The notes under the pieces: generated by a model
What the model saw: only the letters and a program-made list of their open reading frames with translations
Databases searched by the model: none
Told to the model about the DNA's origin: nothing
Program-made: the position numbers and the translations under genes
DNA from: Candidatus Peribacteraceae bacterium
GTDB taxonomy: Bacteria > Patescibacteriota > Gracilibacteria > Peribacterales > Peribacteraceae
NCBI GenBank assembly: GCA_028703445.1
Contig: JAQVMW010000003.1
Coordinates: 1 to 64,000 of the forward strand
DNA length: 64,000 nucleotides
Reading direction: 5' to 3'
In this document: positions 45,167-54,308 of the stretch, in pieces
Numbering within the stretch: the stretch's first letter is position 1
Layout of the letters: every line of letters begins with the position of its first letter

Positions 45167-46299
45167 TCTTTGAGAGGCGCAAGGGACTTGAGGAAATCCG
45201 CGTACTGCCGGATAAGGAGGGTACGGTCAAAACGGTCAAGAATCTTGCGCGCCTCGGCCCCCAGCCGCTCACGCTCGGCATCATTCTCGACAAGCCGCAT
45301 GATCTTGCGCCGAAGGTCCCCTCTGCTGCCATCCGTGAACATACCGTTCACGCCTTCCTCGATGACCTCGGGCATGATGCCGACCGGCGTCGCGATGACG
45401 GGCATTCCCATTCCCATGGCTTCGAGCGCGCTCCTCGGCCCTCCTTCGCTCAGGGAATTCATGACGAAGACACGCGCGGTAAGCACCGCCCCGACCACAT
45501 CCTCCGCCGTAGGTAACCATCCGAGGAACGTGATGCGCTCCCCCATTCCAAGCTTTTTCGCCAGTGCCTGACAGCGCTTTCGTTCAGGACCGTCACCGAT
45601 CACAAGCAACCGCACTTCGGGAATATCTGAAACGGCCTCAATGAGCTCGTGCAGTTGCTTGTTTGGCACAAGACGGCCACAGAAAGAGACGTCGTATGAA
45701 ACCGGAGGACGGATCTCTTTGGTCAGAAGATCACGATCAAGGTAGAAGGAAGGAACGATCGTAAGCTTGGCGGGATCGACCCCCCACGATACGAGCAATT
45801 TTTTCGCATGCATATTCACCACACGCACTTTCGCCGCCTTGCGGGCATGGTGCGGAAGCACGAAACGCGAAAGAACACGACCCACAACCTCGGCAAAAGA
45901 AGCCGCGCGCGGATACCCCACGATGTGATGGATCTCGACGGCGAACGGCACCTTCGTGCTCTTTGCCAGCCATCGTGCGCCCAGTCCGTTGTAGAACGGC
46001 GGATAGTCGTGAACGGTCATCACGTTATAGCGGTGCTCGGAAATGAGTTGTTGTCCTCGCTTGAGAATCCAGAACGGCTGATACCAGAGCCCATGCGGCG
46101 AAGGGTGGAAGTGCACTTCGCCTCCTCCATCTTGCACGGGAACCGAACTGTGGCACCCCAATGCAGGATTGCAGAGAACGTGCGGGCAAATGATGTCGAT
46201 CCGGTCCCAGTGCTTCCGAAGCTCCTGCAATGTGTACCAGAATGCGCTCCGCTTGCCGCGGAGAATGGATCGATCGCCGGAAATCATGAGGAGTTTCAT
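45163..46299 (-). CDS. GT4 glycosyltransferase
   Basis: SFCGRLVPNKQLHELIEAVSDIPEVRLLVIGDGPERKRCQALAKKLGMGERITFLGW...RVFVMNSLSEGGPRSALEAMGMGMPVIATPVG. Confidence 0.93.
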   Translation of the reverse strand: MKLLMISGDRSILRGKRSAFWYTLQELRKHWDRIDIICPHVLCNPALGCHSSVPVQDGGGEVHFHPSPHGLWYQPFWILKRGQQLISEHRYNVMTVHDYPPFYNGLGARWLAKSTKVPFAVEIHHIVGYPRAASFAEVVGRVLSRFVLPHHARKAAKVRVVNMHAKKLLVSWGVDPAKLTIVPSFYLDRDLLTKEIRPPVSYDVSFCGRLVPNKQLHELIEAVSDIPEVRLLVIGDGPERKRCQALAKKLGMGERITFLGWLPTAEDVVGAVLTARVFVMNSLSEGGPRSALEAMGMGMPVIATPVGIMPEVIEEGVNGMFTDGSRGDLRRKIMRLVENDAERERLGAEARKILDRFDRTLLIRQYADFLKSLAPLKE

Positions 46300-47396
46300 A
46301 CGCTTTGGAAGAGCTGAAGGTGTTCCCGGGTGACACTATCCCATCCGCGCACCGCTGGAGGCAGAGCTGCAGTCTGCGCTACCTCGCCGTAGCGGGAACG
46401 CACGTCGGCGATCGCCTGTGCAATCTGTTCCGGGGTCTTGAGGTCGCGCAGCACCATACCGCGCGTCAACGCCTCACCGAACCCCGTCGCACGGGTGAGG
46501 AGAACAGGTAACCCCTGCGCACGCGCCTCGAGGGCGACATTGGGGCTCAATTCCGTAATGGAAGGCAGAACGAGCAGATCGGCATCGGCCATCGTGCGTG
46601 TCTTGGTCGCTGTGTTCTGCGAAGGAAGGAACAAAATGCGATCAGAGAGATGCAACTCCTGTGTGAGCGCGCGAAGCGCCCCACTCATGGGACCGTCACC
46701 GACGAACGTGAGCGAGCACTGTGGCAGAAACGTGAGCGCGCGCACAAGGACGGGAAGATTCTTGAATGCCACGAAGCGGCCCATGAAGAGCAAATGGAAA
46801 GGCATGTGTGCCGTATGCAAAACCGGCGTACCGGATGGCAGCGCGTTTTCGATCACCGAGTGCATCGGAAGCCGATACTGCGCACGGTAGAGCGCTTTCT
46901 GGTATTCGGTGGAGAAGACGATGTGGTCGAATGACGCGAGAATTTTCTGCATGATGTATTTGGATCGCGGCACAGACGCATACCATTCCTTCAGCCCCTT
47001 TGTGCCGCCGCGATCGGTGTACCGCTCCCAGAAGAAATCCCCGCCGAGCCGCAACACCTTCTTCGGTTTCTTGAGTCGTGCAAGCATGAGCGGAACCCCC
47101 GCACTCACGGATGAGAACGCTTCAACGACATCAGCATCCGCGGCAATCTGTCTGAGTACCTTCGCGTACCGCCACCACCGCAACAATGGCCCGCCCCGTC
47201 GCGAAACCGTGATAACCTTCCAAGATTGTTGGTCTGCATCCTCATGTGCTGCGTACTGCGTACTGCGTACTGCCTCGTATGTGACCACAGCCACATGATG
47301 TCCTACCGCCGAAAGCGTAGAAGCGAGCGCCTTCACATACGTCGCCGGGCCTCCGATCTCCGGCGGATAGATACCCGTAGCAAGAATGATCTTCAT
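46296..47396 (-). CDS. GT4 glycosyltransferase
   Basis: MKIILATGIYPPEIGGPATYVKALASTLSAVGHHVAVVTYEA; GRFVAFKNLPVLVRALTFLPQCSLTFVGDGP. Confidence 0.93.
   Translation of the reverse strand: MKIILATGIYPPEIGGPATYVKALASTLSAVGHHVAVVTYEAVRSTQYAAHEDADQQSWKVITVSRRGGPLLRWWRYAKVLRQIAADADVVEAFSSVSAGVPLMLARLKKPKKVLRLGGDFFWERYTDRGGTKGLKEWYASVPRSKYIMQKILASFDHIVFSTEYQKALYRAQYRLPMHSVIENALPSGTPVLHTAHMPFHLLFMGRFVAFKNLPVLVRALTFLPQCSLTFVGDGPMSGALRALTQELHLSDRILFLPSQNTATKTRTMADADLLVLPSITELSPNVALEARAQGLPVLLTRATGFGEALTRGMVLRDLKTPEQIAQAIADVRSRYGEVAQTAALPPAVRGWDSVTREHLQLFQSV
47249..47277. repeat. 7-bp tandem repeat (gcgtact)n in frame in the GT4 gene
   Basis: ctgcgtactgcgtactgcgtactgcctcg encodes EAVRSTQYAAH. Confidence 0.8.
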
Positions 47397-47549
47397 ACCA
47401 ATGTGTAATAGAAGGTAGCCAATACCGGCGAAGTCCCGAGTCGAGGGACGGAGCCGTATCATTGAGAGCTATCGTACCGCAAAAAAAGACCACAGGTACT
47501 CTAGAACACATCATTTTCATCTTTCAGTGTCGAGATACGCCGGTAACGC

Positions 47550-48647
47550 TCACTTTGCTGCCACCTTGCGGGCAGTTCTTTCCGAACCGTGCCCCGCATC
47601 GAACGCTTGCTGCTCCTTGGCGAACTGCGCCTTGCTGAAATCGGCCAGCAGCCAGTCGGGATGTTGCACGTACCACTGCACCGTTTTTTCCAGACTCTGC
47701 TCGAAGGTCTTGGGATAGGCAAAGCCCATTCCTTTGAGTTTGGACCCGTCGAGCGCATAGCGAAGATCATGCCCGGGACGACTGGAGTGGAAATCCACAA
47801 GCTCGTACTTAAGCTCCTTGCCGATGACCTTGGCAATGAACTCGGCAAGAGTGAGATTATCCACCTCCTTTTCACCGACGATGTTGAATTTGTCACCAAG
47901 GATCGACACACCTTTCTCGTGCTGCTCGATGAGGAAGAGCATGGCCGCCGCCACGTTGCGCGCATGCACGTAGAAGCGCGTCCCCGCCCTCGTGCGGCTG
48001 GGATCGGAGTGGACGAACAATCTTTCGCCGTGAAGCACGGCGTTGATGACCTTGGGAATGTACTTCTCGGGATGCTGCCGCTCGCCGAACACGTTCATGG
48101 TGTGCGTGATGACGATCGGGAGCCCGTAGGTATTGAAGTAGCTGTACGCCAGCTCCTCCCCTCCGGCTTTGGTGGCGGCATAAGGATTGCTCGCTTTGTA
48201 GCGGTCCCACTCCTTGTAGGCGACTCCGTCCGGCGCCGGACCGAAGACCTCGTCGGTGGAGAAGTAACTGAGGAGCTCCAGACCATCCAGAGTGCGCGCG
48301 TAATCCAGCAGATTGCACGTGCCCACCACGTTATCCTGCACGAACTCCATGGGACACTCGATCGAGCGGTCCACGTGGGTCGATGCCGCGAGGTGGAAGA
48401 TGTAGTTGACCAGCCCGATGCGATTGGCGACGTAGGGATTCAACGGCGCCCGTAGGTCGTGGTAGACGAATTCCACCCGTCCGGCGAATTGCTTGCCCCA
48501 CAGATCTATATCCGTAAGCCGATGGAGAGTAGAGGCGGAGTCGATCTTGCTCAAGCCAACCAGCTTCCAGTCGGTATTCTTGAGGATTCCCTCGGCGAAG
48601 TGGTGACCGATGAAGCCGTCGATTCCGGTGAGGAGCACGCGTTTCAT
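47550..48647 (-). CDS. NAD-dependent epimerase/dehydratase (dTDP-glucose 4,6-dehydratase-like SDR)
   Basis: VLLTGIDGFIGHHFAEGIL; IFHLAASTHVDRSIECPMEFVQDNVVGTCNLLDYAR; YAATKAGGEELAYSYFNTYGLPIVITHTMNVFGERQHPEKYIPKVI. Confidence 0.92.
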   Translation of the reverse strand: MKRVLLTGIDGFIGHHFAEGILKNTDWKLVGLSKIDSASTLHRLTDIDLWGKQFAGRVEFVYHDLRAPLNPYVANRIGLVNYIFHLAASTHVDRSIECPMEFVQDNVVGTCNLLDYARTLDGLELLSYFSTDEVFGPAPDGVAYKEWDRYKASNPYAATKAGGEELAYSYFNTYGLPIVITHTMNVFGERQHPEKYIPKVINAVLHGERLFVHSDPSRTRAGTRFYVHARNVAAAMLFLIEQHEKGVSILGDKFNIVGEKEVDNLTLAEFIAKVIGKELKYELVDFHSSRPGHDLRYALDGSKLKGMGFAYPKTFEQSLEKTVQWYVQHPDWLLADFSKAQFAKEQQAFDAGHGSERTARKVAAK

Positions 48648-48762
48648 ACCAATGCATCGTACCCGACGGGACGCTTCTACGGAAGTGAAATCTCCGCTAG
48701 GCTTAGAGGTATGGAGCGGTCGCGAACGGTGCCCCGCACCGAGGGATTAACCCAAAGGAACA

Positions 48763-49815
48763 ATGGCTCATGAATCCACAACTGGCAAAGCTCAGTCCTC
48801 TGGTGTGCGGGTTGCGGTGTACATGCCGGCCTACGAGCCAAAGAAAGCCCACATTCGCGCTGCCATGGAATCGGTGAGAGCGCAAACCTGCACCGATTGG
48901 ACGCTTCTCATCAACGATGATGCCTCCGTGCGGGAAGATGTGAAATCGCATGTGCAGGAATACCTATCCGATCCCCGCATCACGCTCAAGCGAAACGAAC
49001 GCAACCTCGGCATCGGCGGAAACTGGAATGCATGCTGGCAGGGCGCTCCCCCCTCTCCCGAGGCAGACGGAGTGGCAAGGGAGAGGGAGGTCGGGGGGGT
49101 GAGGCAGAATTCAGAATTCATCGCCTTTTTGTTTCACGATGACCTGTGGGAGCCGGCCTATCTGGAAAAAATGATCGCCGCGCTCGACTTGCATCCTTCC
49201 GCGGGATTCGCCGCGGCGAATCACACGTACCTGCAAGAAGGAGAAGTCCCGGCGGCACCTTTCTATGAAGAACTCCAGAGATGCGTGCATCAGAACATCA
49301 CACCAGGGCTACACGAGCACCATGAGTTCCTGCGCTGGTGGATTTCCCGTGGGTTTAAGCCGAACGTCATCGGCGAGCCGAGTTTCATCGTGCTTCGACG
49401 GTCATTGATGGAAGTTGTCGGCCCCTTCAACGCCTCCATGGTGCAATTTCTGGATAGCGAGTACTGGGCACGCTGCCTGCTCAAGGCCGACTGGATATAT
49501 GTGGCGGAAGATCTGGGAAAATTCCGCGTGCACCCCTCCGGCATGAGCGCGGTGAACGAGGGATTGGGGCGCGGGGTCTTCGAGCGCTTCCAGACGCTGC
49601 AAACGGTCGTCGCGGATCTGCCACCGGAAGAACGGGGTATAGGCAACGCGGCACTTGTGAACGCCCTGAGCGGTATGATCGGCCAGTACTTCGCGCGCCG
49701 CAAACAGGGCAGGAATGTGAACAGTTACGGAAGCGGCGGACTCAAAAAATTCATTCTGAGACACCCGATTCTTCTCTTGCGCGCATTCGCGCGCTGGAGC
49801 ATGCAGTCACTCTGA
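48763..49815 (+). CDS. GT2 glycosyltransferase with an in-frame family B insertion
   Basis: VRVAVYMPAYEPKKAHIRAAMESVRAQTCTDWTLLINDDASVRED; insertion GAPPSPEADGVAREREVGGVRQ. Confidence 0.88.
   Translation: MAHESTTGKAQSSGVRVAVYMPAYEPKKAHIRAAMESVRAQTCTDWTLLINDDASVREDVKSHVQEYLSDPRITLKRNERNLGIGGNWNACWQGAPPSPEADGVAREREVGGVRQNSEFIAFLFHDDLWEPAYLEKMIAALDLHPSAGFAAANHTYLQEGEVPAAPFYEELQRCVHQNITPGLHEHHEFLRWWISRGFKPNVIGEPSFIVLRRSLMEVVGPFNASMVQFLDSEYWARCLLKADWIYVAEDLGKFRVHPSGMSAVNEGLGRGVFERFQTLQTVVADLPPEERGIGNAALVNALSGMIGQYFARRKQGRNVNSYGSGGLKKFILRHPILLLRAFARWSMQSL
49046..49105. repeat. Family B repeat (long-loop variant) in frame in the GT2 gene
   Basis: ctcccccctctcccgaggcagacggagtggcaagggagagggaggtcgggggggtgaggc. 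Confidence 0.82.
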
Positions 49816-49821
49816 CAAAAA

Positions 49822-50322
49822 TCACTGCATCTTCTTGATAAGAAGATGCAAACGATCCGCGTATCCGTGCCTTTCATAAAAGGCATGGGCATGCGCATTC
49901 GGCCCAAAACACTCCACTTGAATGGCTCCGCACTCCTTTGTAAGAAAGTACTGTTCCATCTTCTCCATGAGCAATCCCCCAATGCCTCTCCCTCTTACAT
50001 CCGAAGAAACAACCAATTCCAGAATTTTTCCATCTTTCTTCTCCAACGGATACACCTCCAGATGGTCGACAGGAGCCCGCGTAACAAGGCAACCTGCAAT
50101 GCATCCGACAGTTTTCCCATTATTTTCCGCCATATAAACAATTCCGTCGTCCTTTTCAATCTGCTCACACAAGTGAGTGACATATGCCAGTGAATCAAAA
50201 TCCTTTGACTGACGAATACGTCCTAATGGATCAATTGAAGAAAGATATGTCATGAGATCTCTCATGCACTGCTCCAATGCTCCCCGGTCTTCTGAACGAT
50301 ACGTGCGAATGAGAATATCCAT
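49822..50322 (-). CDS. GNAT-family N-acetyltransferase
   Basis: KILELVVSSDVRGRGIGGLLMEKMEQYFLTKECGAIQVECFGPNAHAHAFYERHGYADR. Confidence 0.93.
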   Translation of the reverse strand: MDILIRTYRSEDRGALEQCMRDLMTYLSSIDPLGRIRQSKDFDSLAYVTHLCEQIEKDDGIVYMAENNGKTVGCIAGCLVTRAPVDHLEVYPLEKKDGKILELVVSSDVRGRGIGGLLMEKMEQYFLTKECGAIQVECFGPNAHAHAFYERHGYADRLHLLIKKMQ

Positions 50323-50342
50323 AAGTGCTCATTTGAATCCCA

Positions 50343-51470
50343 TCACTCAATAAGGCTCCGATAAACCTCCTCATATCTCGAAACGATCCCCTGCCAATCG
50401 TACGTCCGGGCGCTGGCCATCCCCGCCTTCGCCAACTCCTGCCACTTATGGGAATCGGAGAGGAGTTTCTGCATGGCCTGAGCCGCCGCTTCGGCATCAT
50501 CCGGCGCAACAAGAAGCCCCGTTCGGCCATCCTCCACGATATCGGGAATGCCGCCCGTGTGTGTCGCGATCACAGCACAACCGGCCGCCTGCGCCTCGAG
50601 GAAAACATTGCCCAGCGCTTCGCTGCGCGAAAGCCCGCAGAAGATCTGCGCCTGTGCGAACTCTTCGAAAACGCGCGGAATCGGAACAAAGCCCACGAAC
50701 GTCACATACTCACTCAATTTTAGATCGTCTGCCAGGTGCTTGAGCGCTTTCTCTTCACTTCCGCTCCCCACGATGCGCAGATGATACCTCTCCCCCCTCG
50801 CTCCCCCCTCTCCAATGGAGAGAGGGGATGGGGAGGAGAGGAGTCGTGCGAGTGCACGCAGGAGAACATCCACGCCCTTCATCGCCTCCAGCCTGCCGAC
50901 ATATAGAATGCGACCCTGGATTTTTTTCGTATCGGCACACGCGCGTTCGATTGCCGGCACATCGATGCCGTTCGGGATGAGCAGGGCATCCGATCGCCCG
51001 AACTCCCGAGCCCGCGTGAGGAGGACGCGACTGATCACCGTCACACGGTCAGCCCGCCGGTGCATGAACTTGAGGAGAAATGAGGTGTTGGTGCTCTGGC
51101 AGGTGAGGACGGCTTTCGCTTTCGGAGAAAGCATCTTTGCAAACACCATGGCCAGGCCTGCAAACGACTCGAGTACTGCATGGATGACCTGCGGCTGGAT
51201 GCGGCGAACCGCGAACGGTGCGAGAAACGGGAAGAGCCACTTATCGATCCTGTGTCCCAAACCGACACGCACCACTTTCGCATGACCGCGGAACGGATCG
51301 TCATCCGGCAGTTTCCTCACCAAACGTGCCGTGACGATCGTGATGTCGAATTTCTCCCATGCCCGGTGTGCAATCTCCTCTGCACACGATTCCGCACCGC
51401 TCCGCAGAGGCGAGAGAAAGGCCGAGAGCAGGACGACTTTGGGCTTCATAGAGGAGCAATCATGATACAT
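50343..51470 (-). CDS. GT4 glycosyltransferase with an in-frame family B insertion
   Basis: ILYVGRLEAMKGVDVLLRALARLL...; GLSRSEALGNVFLEAQAAGCAVIATHTGGIPDIVEDGRTGLLV. Confidence 0.93.
   Translation of the reverse strand: MYHDCSSMKPKVVLLSAFLSPLRSGAESCAEEIAHRAWEKFDITIVTARLVRKLPDDDPFRGHAKVVRVGLGHRIDKWLFPFLAPFAVRRIQPQVIHAVLESFAGLAMVFAKMLSPKAKAVLTCQSTNTSFLLKFMHRRADRVTVISRVLLTRAREFGRSDALLIPNGIDVPAIERACADTKKIQGRILYVGRLEAMKGVDVLLRALARLLSSPSPLSIGEGGARGERYHLRIVGSGSEEKALKHLADDLKLSEYVTFVGFVPIPRVFEEFAQAQIFCGLSRSEALGNVFLEAQAAGCAVIATHTGGIPDIVEDGRTGLLVAPDDAEAAAQAMQKLLSDSHKWQELAKAGMASARTYDWQGIVSRYEEVYRSLIE
50788..50842. repeat. Family B repeat in frame in the GT4 gene
   Basis: ctctcccccctcgctcccccctctccaatggagagaggggatggggaggagagg encodes LLSSPSPLSIGEGGARGER. 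Confidence 0.85.
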
Positions 51471-51554
51471 CGTGATGGAACCGTATATCTGCTTATTTCC
51501 TCATACATTGGGCTGGAATTCCCTCTTGCTCTCAAAAGGGCAATTTCACTCGAT

Positions 51555-52709
51555 TCATGAACAAGCATCAAAGAGTGTCCGGTACTGTTCCCCCACTTTC
51601 TTCCAGTCAAACAGGTCCTCGATCCGCTTTCGTGCTGCACCTCCAAGGGAACGGCGCTTTGCGGGATCCGTCAGGAGACGCCGCAAGTGCGCACGCAGCG
51701 CTTCGCGGTCCCCTGCAGGGTAGAGGAGACCCGAAACACCATTCTGGATGAGGAAGCGATTGCCGCCAACATCGGAAGCGACGCACGCGCACCCGCTCGC
51801 CATCGCCTCCATGAGCGCATTACTGAGTCCCTCGCTGTAACTGGGCAGCACGAAGATGTCCGTGGACTTCAGGATTTCGGGGATATCGTGACGAAGACCG
51901 GTGAAGGTGACGCGATCGCGATACTGTGCAACGAGCGGATGACCCGGCTTAAACCAACCGACGACCTGAACACGCGTCTGTGGAAAATCTGAGAGAACGG
52001 AAACCGCCGCCGCGAGAAAATCTTCCACTCCCTTCACCGATTCCAACCGCCCCACATAGGTCACGGTGAGGTTCTCCCCTTTCCCATTGGGAGAGGGTTG
52101 GAGAGAGGGGAAAAACGCCGCAGTATCAATCCCCGTGGGAATGACTTCCGTCTTGTGTGCGATGCAGAGTTTCCGGAGCAGTGACTCCGATTGGGGATGG
52201 AAGAGAATGACGCGTTTGGCGCAGAGCAGAATGATCCACCCCAGCGTCCACGCATAGATCGCCGCACCGATGCGCGGCGTCAGTCCCCGCGGCCACCACG
52301 TGATGCCGACGAAGGTATCGGTGAGGACGATGGGGCGCCTGCCACCGATCGTGAGCGGAATCGCCGAGAGCGATGTCCAGAAGAGAAGCTTGTTGATGAT
52401 AATCAGATCCGGATGTTCTTCGCGGATGATGCGGCGCATGAGGCCGTAAAATCCGAATGCGATTCCGTAGTTCCAGGGATCCGGGATGAAAAAATCTTTC
52501 TTACGATAGATCGTCAGTGTTTCACTCACACGCTCAACGCTTTCCTTGCCTCCCTTACCTACTTTACCTTCCTGACCTTCTTTATGCCCCATGCACGCCA
52601 CAACAACGCGATAGCCCATTCTCTGCCACAATTCCGAAAGCTTCACCGTACTCACCATCCATCGGTGTTCCTCTTTCCAGTACGGTGAAATAAGGAGAAT
52701 AGTCTTCAT
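51555..52709 (-). CDS. GT4 glycosyltransferase with in-frame insertions; 5' end duplicated upstream
   Basis: MKTILLISPYWKEEHRWMVSTVKLSELWQRMGYRVVVACMG; VTYVGRLESVKGVEDFLAAAV; VLPSYSEGLSNALMEAMASGCACVASDVGGN. Confidence 0.92.
   Translation of the reverse strand: MKTILLISPYWKEEHRWMVSTVKLSELWQRMGYRVVVACMGHKEGQEGKVGKGGKESVERVSETLTIYRKKDFFIPDPWNYGIAFGFYGLMRRIIREEHPDLIIINKLLFWTSLSAIPLTIGGRRPIVLTDTFVGITWWPRGLTPRIGAAIYAWTLGWIILLCAKRVILFHPQSESLLRKLCIAHKTEVIPTGIDTAAFFPSLQPSPNGKGENLTVTYVGRLESVKGVEDFLAAAVSVLSDFPQTRVQVVGWFKPGHPLVAQYRDRVTFTGLRHDIPEILKSTDIFVLPSYSEGLSNALMEAMASGCACVASDVGGNRFLIQNGVSGLLYPAGDREALRAHLRRLLTDPAKRRSLGGAARKRIEDLFDWKKVGEQYRTLFDACS
52072..52111. repeat. Family B repeat in frame in the GT4 gene
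   Basis: ttctcccctttcccattgggagagggttggagagagggga. Confidence 0.8.
52541..52588. repeat. Low-complexity tandem tract in frame in the GT4 gene (GHKEGQEGKVGKGGKES)
   Basis: tttccttgcctcccttacctactttaccttcctgaccttctttatgcc. Confidence 0.7.
52651..52709. repeat. 59-bp direct repeat, copy 1 (functional GT4 5' end)
   Basis: ctcaccatccatcggtgttcctctttccagtacggtgaaataaggagaatagtcttcat. Confidence 0.97.
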
Positions 52710-52728
52710 TGAGATGTAGAAAAGCTGT

Positions 52729-52820
52729 GGCGAAGTCGGGCTCCGCCCGACTGGAGCCACTCCATAAAAGGGAAAAGATGGTTCATGGAAGGAAAACCGC
52801 TAGGTTTGCCTTCCATGAAA
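52729..52820 (+). repeat. Family A two-hairpin element, copy A6, between the 59-bp direct repeats
   Basis: ggcgaagtcgggctccgcccgactggagcc...gttcatggaaggaaaaccgctaggtttgccttccatgaa. Confidence 0.9.
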
Positions 52821-52823
52821 GAA

Positions 52824-52882
52824 CTCACCATCCATCGGTGTTCCTCTTTCCAGTACGGTGAAATAAGGAGAATAGTCTTCAT
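52824..52882. repeat. 59-bp direct repeat, copy 2 (start of a truncated leader ORF)
   Basis: Identical to 52651-52709. Confidence 0.97.
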
Positions 52883-53240
52883 AGTGAGACATGGTAGAAC
52901 AGAAACCTCCAGTCGACAGCACGGAAGAAGATGAATTTCCGAAATGCTCATTCTTTCAGCTGCCCCACATCCTGCTCGGAAAGCGAAATCCTCTCAGCAT
53001 GGAGATCTTCGAGGATTTTTTGGACTCCTGCCCTGGCAACCCTCGTCTGCAATCCAGGAACAGGATGCTCGGCTCGGTCACGGCAGTGCTGATCAGCGAT
53101 TACTTCGATCAGCCTGTTCACCGCGCCGCCATCAATAGCCCCTTCACTCATACTTCTATGATAGAAGAGGGAGAGACAAGATCAACCTGAAGAAAACTTC
53201 ATTTCTGCCCCAATCCCCTATCCGAAAGACGCTCTGCCTT

Positions 53241-53633
53241 TCACTCTTTCCTATTCCCCTCCTCATTTCCACCCACATGTTTCCCATCCAACCCGGCATC
53301 CCGAAGCGCCATTGAACGCGTGAGTTTGGTCTGTTTCTGCTCCAATTCCTCCAGGCGGACAATTTGGGCGAAAACGATGAACGAGAGTACGCCGAGAAAG
53401 GTGATCAGGAGGGCATTCTGCCGATCTTTGAATCCCATCGCGAATGTCAGGTAATTCAGGACCGACGGAAAGAGCGCGATGGTGGCAATCGCCGTCCAGA
53501 AGATCGTCCAGAGAGATCCTTCCCAGATCGTCTTCTTCTGCCGCATCACCAGACTCCACACATAGAGAATGGCAAGCAGTGAAATGAGGGGCGCGACGAT
53601 CTGGTACGGCGTGAGGGGGAGCATGGAGTCCAT
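53241..53633 (-). CDS. DUF2304-family membrane protein
   Basis: MLPLTPYQIVAPLISLLAILYVWSLVMRQKKTIWEGSLWTIFWTAIATIALFPSVLNYLTFAMGFKDRQNALL. Confidence 0.85.
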   Translation of the reverse strand: MDSMLPLTPYQIVAPLISLLAILYVWSLVMRQKKTIWEGSLWTIFWTAIATIALFPSVLNYLTFAMGFKDRQNALLITFLGVLSFIVFAQIVRLEELEQKQTKLTRSMALRDAGLDGKHVGGNEEGNRKE

Positions 53634-53636
53634 AGT

Positions 53637-54305
53637 TTACCGGAGAAAGGAGCGCAGAAGAATCCGTAGTGCCGTCTTGACGCCATTGGCGAACGACTGA
53701 CCCTTCGCCAGTGTGTACTGCGAGTACAGAACCTTGATGGGGACTTCTGCAATGCGCCACTTGTGCTGCACCGCTTCCCGCACGAGTTCCGTACAGAATT
53801 CATAGCCACTCATGCGAATGGAAACCTCGCGTACCGCCCGTGGCCCGAGCACTTTAAAACCACACTGGCTGTCATCCACCCAGCGACCCGTCGCCGCAAA
53901 GGTTACCAGATTCCCGACGGCATTAAAGAAACGCCGGATGAGAGGAATGCGATTTTTCTGACCGAAACGATTGGCAAAGACAATGTCGGCATCATGCCCA
54001 AGAATCGGCTGCAAGAGCGAAGGAATATCGCGGGGATCATGCTGTTCATCCGCATCGAGCGTGACGATCACATCCGCCCCAAGCGCCCGCGCCGCCTCGA
54101 TACCGGTCATCGTCGCCGCTCCTGCCCCGCAGTTCTGGGAATGCGAGACGACCATCGCCCCAGCCCGGTGTGCCACGTCCGCCGTATCATCGGTGGAACC
54201 GTCGTTCGAAACGACCACCTCGTCCACGAATTTCCGCGTGTGCTCCACCACGCCTGCGATACGCTTCGCTTCGTTGTACGCCGGAATGACGGCAATCACG
54301 CGCAT
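53637..54305 (-). CDS. GT2 glycosyltransferase (DPM-like)
   Basis: MRVIAVIPAYNEAKRIAGVVEHTRKFVDEVVVSNDGSTDDTADVAHRAGA...VIVTLDADEQHDPRDIPSLL. Confidence 0.93.
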   Translation of the reverse strand: MRVIAVIPAYNEAKRIAGVVEHTRKFVDEVVVSNDGSTDDTADVAHRAGAMVVSHSQNCGAGAATMTGIEAARALGADVIVTLDADEQHDPRDIPSLLQPILGHDADIVFANRFGQKNRIPLIRRFFNAVGNLVTFAATGRWVDDSQCGFKVLGPRAVREVSIRMSGYEFCTELVREAVQHKWRIAEVPIKVLYSQYTLAKGQSFANGVKTALRILLRSFLR

Positions 54306-54308
54306 GTA

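Larger units (their letters stand above)
52706..52882 (-). pseudogene. Truncated GT4 5' copy/leader ORF MKTILLISPYWKEEHRWMVSSFMEGKPSG...SFSTSQ*; its TGA overlaps the GT4 ATG
   Basis: Stop at 52706-52708 overlaps the start codon 52707-52709 (ATGA). Confidence 0.7.

Noticed and set aside
52891-53190. Competing overlapping ORFs on both strands (52891-53190 + and 52948-53151 -)
   Set aside because: Neither translation shows a recognisable family; coding strand cannot be decided by eye, so not called.
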